NCBI RefSeq assembly: GCF_047495875.1
Contig: NC_092497.1
Location: 62,001 to 126,000 of the forward strand
Source: Pithys albifrons albifrons
Lineage: Eukaryota; Chordata; Aves; Passeriformes; Thamnophilidae
DNA: 64,000 bases
Direction of reading: 5' to 3'
The position numbers and the translations under genes were made by a program. The notes beneath the pieces are model-generated. The model was given only the letters and a program-made list of their open reading frames with translations, had not been told where the DNA came from and searched no databases. Position 1 is the first letter of the stretch, and each line of letters starts with the position of its first letter. Below are positions 59,182 to 64,000 of this stretch, piece after piece.

Positions 59182-59350
59182 GTACCAGCACAGTTGAGCC
59201 GCAGGAGCACAGGCATCAAAGGCTAAACTTTCCTTGGACGAGGGACTTGGCCTGGTGCTTCCTTGGGGACTTTTGGGGTTTTTTTTTTAGCACTCTTCTT
59301 CCCTGAGCCTGCTGAAAGCAGCACTTGTTTCTCCCTCCTCGCTCCCCCAG

Positions 59351-59583
59351 GTACTGGACAGCATTTACTTCAACCGGCGGTTCCATGTGCACTGTGTGGC
59401 CAAGGCTGTGGCCAAGGCTGGCCATGTGGGGACTCCCCCGAGGAGCAACGCGGTGACCATAGGCACAGACAGTGCCATTTGTCACACTCCTGTGGTTGTA
59501 GGGACAGCCAGAGGGTTCCAGGTACAGTCTTTCATTGCCACGCTAAAGTACCTGGATGTCAAGCACAAGGAGCATCCCAACAG
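59351..59583 (+). pseudogene. Exon 4, donor destroyed
   Basis: Open: VLDSIYFNRRFHVHCVAKAV, GTDSAICHTPVVVGTARGFQ, QSFIATLKYLDVKHKEHPN. It must end CCC-AAC-AG because the next exon begins G-ATC-CAC (R-I-H), but the following bases are GAATTA rather than GT. Read-through meets TAG at 59,588. Confidence 0.85.
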
Positions 59584-59906
59584 GAATTAGCCTGGAGAAG
59601 TGGGGAGTGCAGCTCTTCACCAGCCCCCTGGGATTATGAAGACAACGTGTGTGTGAAACCACATCCCTCCATGCACTGTGGGGTCCTCAGGGTAGAGCTC
59701 CCACTGTCCCTTCCCCTCAGGAACTGGGAGTTGGTGGGACAGCTTAGGGAGCAGATGTGTAGCTGGGGAATTCCAGGTGAAACTCAAACCTCAGGCGAAC
59801 TGGGCTGGGCTGGGCATTGCTGCTCTAGGGCCTGGGGGGGATGCATGAGACTCCCATCCCTGCCAGGGCTGCTGTCTTCTGCTGTCTCATGTGCTGCTTG
59901 TTGCAG

Positions 59907-60067
59907 GATCCACATCTTGGTGCAGATTCCCCACCAGGATGGGATGCTGCCCCTCATCTCCACCCTGCCGCTGCACAACCTGCATTTCCTCCTCTGTGAG
60001 TCCATCTACAAGCACCAGCACGTCTGCTCCAACCTGGTCACTGTCAGAGACCTCAGAGGCATCTCAG
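59907..60067 (+). pseudogene. Exon 5
   Basis: Intact 161-bp exon: IHILVQIPHQDGMLPLISTL, PLHNLHFLLCESIYKHQHVC, SNLVTVRDLRG. Acceptor TTGTTGCAG, donor GTAACC; exits in phase 1. Confidence 0.88.
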
Positions 60068-60727
60068 GTAACCTTGAACTTTGCTTTCTGAATGTGGAAA
60101 CCAGAAAAGAAATGCAGAGAAGGTGACTTTGTCTTCCTCTGGTCTCTCTTGACATGATGTAAATGATAATTAACCTTGTTGTACTAACAGCAGCAACCAG
60201 AGACAATTCCGTGCATGGGAATGTTTAAACATTGCTCTGTTTGAGGAGATTGTGATTTTCTGCTTTTCAAATCTCTTGTGATATCCATGTGGTTAGAGAG
60301 GGAGCTGCAGGGTTGGATTGCTGTGTCTGGGTCACTGAGGGAATGGGACATGAGGCAACAAGAAGCAGCAAAATACATTCACTGCCTGAAAAAAACAGGC
60401 AGTATGTGTGTCTGGCACCCCAGGGAATGAGATCCATGCTTGTTCCATGGTGGGCAGTGGGTTGTGCTTCATTCTGATAATTCCATACTGTAGCTGTTCC
60501 TTGTTTCTTAAATGTTTATTTCAGCCTTGGATGAATATGTCCATTAAGTTGGATTTTTAGGCTTCTTACCCCACTCCTACAACATTTTTCCCCTTTGAAG
60601 ACCTATGTATATTCAGTTTGACCTCCAGCACAGCCAAGGGAGAGGAGCTCCCATGGTTCAGGAGTGAAGAGTAGACCTCAGGCTGTTTAAATGCAGAGGC
60701 TCAGTGTGCTGCTGTGTCTCCGTCCAG

Positions 60728-60936
60728 AGGAAGGGTTCCTGGACGGAGTGACCCCCGACAGCCTTGTGCTCGGCGTGGGCTATGACCACCCTTACCAGCT
60801 GGACCCCGTGGTGAGGGAGCCCAAGACCATCCAGCTCTACCAGCACCTCAAGAGCTGCATTTGGCCCTTCGCTGCCTACTATGACATGACTGAGCTGATT
60901 GATGTCTGTGGGGGCTCTGTCGCTGCTGACTTCCAG
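60728..60936 (+). pseudogene. Exon 6
   Basis: Intact 209-bp exon beginning EEGFLDGVTPDSLVLGVGYD and including REPKTIQLYQHLKSCIW and YYDMTELIDVCGGSVAADFQ. Compared with the family, two residues appear to be missing between HL and KSC, in frame. Donor GTGAGA. Confidence 0.88.
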
Positions 60937-61921
60937 GTGAGAGGCCCATCCAAAGCCATTCCACATCACCCAGATCTTTCTCACTTACTTGTAGTTGCTG
61001 CTCTGTGCTGCAACTGAATCCTGGATTTCCCCCCGCTTTCACTTTGAAAAGTGCTGTGTGCACTTAATTAATTTGTTTTGCTTAACTACTTAGATTTTAT
61101 TCTCTTAATCTTCAAAGCATCAGCAAAGTAGTTTTTTAAATATCAAGCCACGCTGAAAATAGAAAACTTTCTCAGCTGGGCTCTATTCTTTTACAATTCT
61201 CACCATGTTCTCACCCTAAAGGAATAAGCAAAAGACAGAGCAGAGGCAGATCAGTGTGTGATCCACAACATAGCGGGGTCATGGGGTTTTTTTAACTCAT
61301 TTCTTAATTAACTGACTGGCAGAGCAAAAGCCAGAAATGCTCTATAAATTAGTAGCTTTCAGTATTCAGTGTGTCTCACTGCTCTCTCATGGCTGAATTA
61401 GCCATGTACATCCCACCCCAGTGCGTATCTCATCATACTTAGGTTCTTGCATTAAATTCCCAGTCAGAATGTTATGGCCAACATAATCCCTTTTAATTCC
61501 TGCCAGCCTGGAATACTTTGTTAACTTTTCTTTTATAGCTCCAATTATTTGCACAAATCCAGGGGAGCTACTTGGCCTGAACAACTGTCCAGTGGAGCCT
61601 GTGGAGCCAGGCTGGCATGTCTCCCTGAGCTGTCTGGGGCTCTCAGAGTACAGCTGCACTCTGCAGATACTAAATGGAGAGCTGGGGAAGGCCTGAGCAA
61701 GCAGAATTGCTGAATTTTAATTCACAGCCTTGGAAACTTGGGGGGTTTAGAGGTGAAATTGTACCCACAGCTCCTTTGTCCCATGGCACCAATGAGCCTT
61801 AGCCCTGACCCTGATTTAAACACAGGTTTGTCTAAAGCACCTACAGTAAAGAACATTCAGACAGTCACCTCTGACTTCATTTGGAAGGTGCATAACCCCC
61901 TTTCTTGGGTTTTGTTACCAG

Positions 61922-62072
61922 GTGCAGGACTCTGCTCAGTCCTTCCTGACGGTCCACGTCCCTCTCTACGTGTCCTACATCTACGTGACGGCACCGAGGG
62001 GCTGGGCTTCCCTGGAGCATCACACAGAGATGGAGTTCTCCTTCTTCTATGACACTGTTCTGTGGAGGACAG
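61922..62072 (+). pseudogene. Exon 7
   Basis: Intact 151-bp exon: VQDSAQSFLTVHVPLYVSYI, YVTAPRGWASLEHHTEMEFS, FFYDTVLWRT. This is the best conserved segment of the set. Acceptor TTACCAG, donor GTAAGC. Confidence 0.9.
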
Positions 62073-62560
62073 GTAAGCCTGAGGCATTCCAAAGGCTGCA
62101 GGAGGATTAGCTCCTTGTTTTGTCCTTAGTTTCTGCACTGACACCAGAGCCCTGATCCGTGAGGAAAAGGGTCCAGGTGGAGTCCAAGCACGTGCCAGCT
62201 TAGCGAGCCCCTCTGTTCATGGGCACAGTTGGCACTGCAGGAAAAGAGCTCTCTCTTCCTTGGTGTTCTGTGGGATATTTGGAGTGATTTCTTGGACACT
62301 TTTCAGGGTTCCCATGTGGCAGCTGCACCACGTTCCCCCGGCTGTCACAGATGGGGGAAACTCGGAACACTGACTTGCTTTGTGCTTGGAGGAGGCTTAG
62401 GAGGCACGTGGGTAATGGAGGAAGTGTCTCTCTGGCTCGCTGGAGGATGACCCCAATCTAACCACGCCTTCTGGAGCTCTCCTCAGTGCTCCTGGGGATG
62501 GCAGGGCCCACCCAGGGAGGGAGTGTTCTGTGTGTGCTCCCCAGTGCCTGTGCCCTGCAG

Positions 62561-62668
62561 GGATCCAGACGGACAGCGTGCTCTCGGCCCGGCTGCAGAT
62601 CATCTGGATCTACCTCCGCGACAGTGGCCACCTGGTCATCGAGTTCAAGACACAGGCCAAGTTCAGAG
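62561..62668 (+). pseudogene. Exon 8
   Basis: Intact 108-bp exon: IQTDSVLSARLQIIWIYLRD and GHLVIEFKTQAKFR. Acceptor CCCTGCAG, donor GTGAGA. Confidence 0.88.
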
Positions 62669-62833
62669 GTGAGAGCAGTGACCCTGGCAGAGGCAGAAAG
62701 CAGTGAAGTCAGTGGAAACACAGGCAACATGATGAGTCCCTCTTCCCACCAGGAGCCCCTCTGTGCTGAGGTGCATGGCACGGGGTCTCTCCGTGTTCTG
62801 CCTTACCTGTCACCTCCCTGTCCTCCCCTCCAG

Positions 62834-62976
62834 GGCTTTTTGTCATGGAGCACCACAGCCTGCCAGATGTCAGGTCTTCTTTAGTGAATCCAGAGCACCT
62901 GGGAGGGATCGAGTTTGACCTGCAGCTGCTGTGGAGCGCTCAGACTTTCGACTGGCCCAACCAGCTCCTACAACAG
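62834..62976 (+). pseudogene. Exon 9, frame broken near its 3' end
   Basis: Reads FVMEHHSLPDV, PEHLGGIEFDLQLLWSAQTF, then NQLLQQ up to the GTGAGG donor in phase 0. The last 11 bases, TCCTACAACAG, encode the family's S-Y-N-R only in a different frame, and the next exon requires entry in phase 2. A deletion between repeated ACCAGCT motifs (inferred to be 17 nt) explains both. Confidence 0.8.
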
Positions 62977-63323
62977 GTGAGGGCTGTGGGGTCAGTCCCC
63001 TTCAGCAGCTTCCCACAGTTCTCCCTGGTGCCCTTCCAGCAGCCACAGGAATAGTGTGGAATGCTCAGGAGCCAGTCTTGGTCCAGGGCTCAGAGCTGGA
63101 AATCCTGCTGAGGGAAAAATCAGTTCAGCTCCTTATAAAGGCATTTTTCCAGCAGTGAAGCCGTGGGTAGGTAGGTCCCAGAGGCCACACTGAACACCTC
63201 AGGTCCCATTTGTCCCTTGGGCATCTGCTGGGTGGTCATTTCTGGCATGAGGGAGAGGTGATGCTGTGAGTGAATTGCTCTGAGCTCTGTTTGGTGACTG
63301 CAGGGTCTCCTGTCTGTTCCCAG

Positions 63324-63440
63324 GAAGGACTAGTCTGGAGAGTACACCATCTTCTTGATCCCCTGCACTGTCCAGCCCACACAGCCATGGGCAGAGCCTG
63401 GAGACAAGCCCCCGCCCTGCACGGCTCACGCTCCAGAGCG
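63324..63440 (+). pseudogene. Exon 10, premature stop
   Basis: In the phase-2 frame it reads G-K-D-stop-S-G-E-Y, then TIFLIPCTVQPTQPW and CTAHAPER. The stop TAG at 63,331-63,333 replaces the Tyr codon of the family's K-D-Y-S-G-E-Y. Splice sites TTCCCAG and GTAAGG are intact. Confidence 0.85.
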
Positions 63441-63694
63441 GTAAGGAGGCCTCATCCCCACGGCAGCAGGACAGTGTCAGCCCCTTTGGGGTGTTTGTGG
63501 GGTCCCAGCAGGTGTGTGGGACACACAACAGCAGCAGGAATGGAGAGGAGAGGGCTGGAACCTCCTCTTTGTCTCAGGAGCCTCCCTGCAACCAGAAGTG
63601 TCTGTGCTCGGGGCGTTGGAACATTTCTGGGCTTGGGGTGCACGTGTGTCCAGACCTCACCTGTCCTTTGTTCCCTTCCTTGTCCCAACTGCAG

Positions 63695-63861
63695 ATTTTT
63701 GATCCCCATCACCTTCCAGCAGACAAACCACCCAGTTCCCGTTGTCTACTCCCTATACACAGAATTCCAGCTCTGCAACAATGAGAAGGTGTTTCGGATG
63801 GACCCCACCAAATCTGAAATGTCCCTGGCAGAAACGGTTTACAAAGGGGCTTTTTCCAAGG
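63695..63861 (+). pseudogene. Exon 11, last exon in the window
   Basis: Intact 167-bp exon: FLIPITFQQTNHPVPVVYSL, TEFQLCNNEKVFRMDPTKSE, MSLAETVYKGAFSKG. Donor GTAAGA at 63,862; the next intron runs off the right edge. Transmembrane and cytoplasmic exons would lie beyond. Confidence 0.88.
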
Positions 63862-64000
63862 GTAAGATTTATTTTCTTCTTACTTGTTCTGCTCTTACTC
63901 AACGTTTCTGCCTTCACAGCTGCCATTTTTCAGAGAGAAAAGTGTAAAACCCAGCATTGGCTTTGCCTCTTTTACAGCAACGAATGGCATTTTGAGTGTG

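Larger units (their letters stand above)
56978..63861 (+). pseudogene. FRAS1/FREM2-family C-terminal region, unprocessed pseudogene (continues past the right edge)
   Basis: Eleven exons in order encode the last Calx-beta domain and the conserved membrane-proximal ectodomain of a FRAS1/FREM2-type protein. Those proteins form a basement-membrane complex for epithelial-mesenchymal adhesion. Hallmarks are DWEWHESFSLVLGPDD, DSIYF.RRFHV.CVAKAV, HQDGMLPLIST, YYDMTELIDVCGGSV and HLGGIEFDLQLLWSAQTF. Splice phases agree between neighbours once small lesions are corrected. Disabling lesions: 1-nt deletion near 57,068, TAG at 57,103, donor AT at 57,140, 1-nt deletion near 59,129, donor GA at 59,584, frame-breaking deletion near 62,960, TAG at 63,331. 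Introns are retained, so it is not retrocopied. I cannot decide between FRAS1 and FREM2 from memory. Upstream exons are not seen in the window. An error-rich assembly of a functional gene is the alternative. Confidence 0.8.

Noticed and set aside
63971..64000. Twelfth pseudogene exon starting after TTTTACAG near 63,974
   Set aside because: The few following bases do not encode the residues the family has after exon 11, and the distance from the exon-11 donor is only about 110 bp.

Overview
The window looks like nuclear DNA of a songbird. It holds a CR1 LINE 3' end (54,525-54,740), a tRNA-Ile-headed SINE with a CR1-type tail (56,772-56,919, the TguSINE1 architecture known from passerines), an avian ERVL-like solo LTR (57,200-57,755), CpG-island promoters and intron-split vertebrate exons. 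No bacterial or plasmid features are present.

Layout. 1-33,410 is one continuous GC-rich minisatellite field. It alternates between a CpG-rich unit of about 46 bp (class A) and a related unit of about 53 bp (class B), and multi-kilobase blocks have been copied over long distances. The very long open frames that fill it on both strands are compositional artefacts of stop-poor repeats, so I call no gene there. 33,411-34,003 is an inverted copy of 40,720-41,292. 34,004-36,685 is a 79-bp minisatellite (about 34 copies) whose units carry CCAAT and GC-box/E2F-like motifs. It runs directly into a GC-box promoter with a TATA-like element and a probable noncoding first exon ending in a good GTAAGT donor (37,352).

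38-47.5 kb holds a tandemly duplicated module. Each of three copies carries the same core promoter and a short exon encoding an 18-residue signal peptide (MGAVQLLPILVVLACLLQ, last codon split by a GTGAGC donor). Copy 1 has lost its ATG and an exon-2 donor; copy 2 looks intact over two exons; copy 3 keeps exon 1 only. Several phase-compatible Cys-containing downstream exons exist. I do not recognise the family, and this is the best candidate here for something undescribed. 48,031-49,985 is a 77-bp CAG-containing minisatellite open in all six frames, which abuts a CpG-island promoter with NRF1, E-box and two YY1 motifs (about 50.0-50.45 kb).

56,978 to the right edge contains eleven consecutive exons of the C-terminal part of a FRAS1/FREM2-type basement-membrane protein (last Calx-beta domain plus the conserved juxtamembrane ectodomain), on the + strand. 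Exon order and splice phases are preserved, but I count seven disabling lesions: two 1-nt deletions, two TAC-to-TAG-type stops, two destroyed donors and one frame-breaking deletion. This is therefore an unprocessed pseudogene copy, or a very error-rich assembly of a real gene. A decaying duplicate, expanded satellites and tandem gene copies together suggest a low-constraint compartment such as a dot microchromosome, the W, or a germline-restricted chromosome. That placement is inference only.
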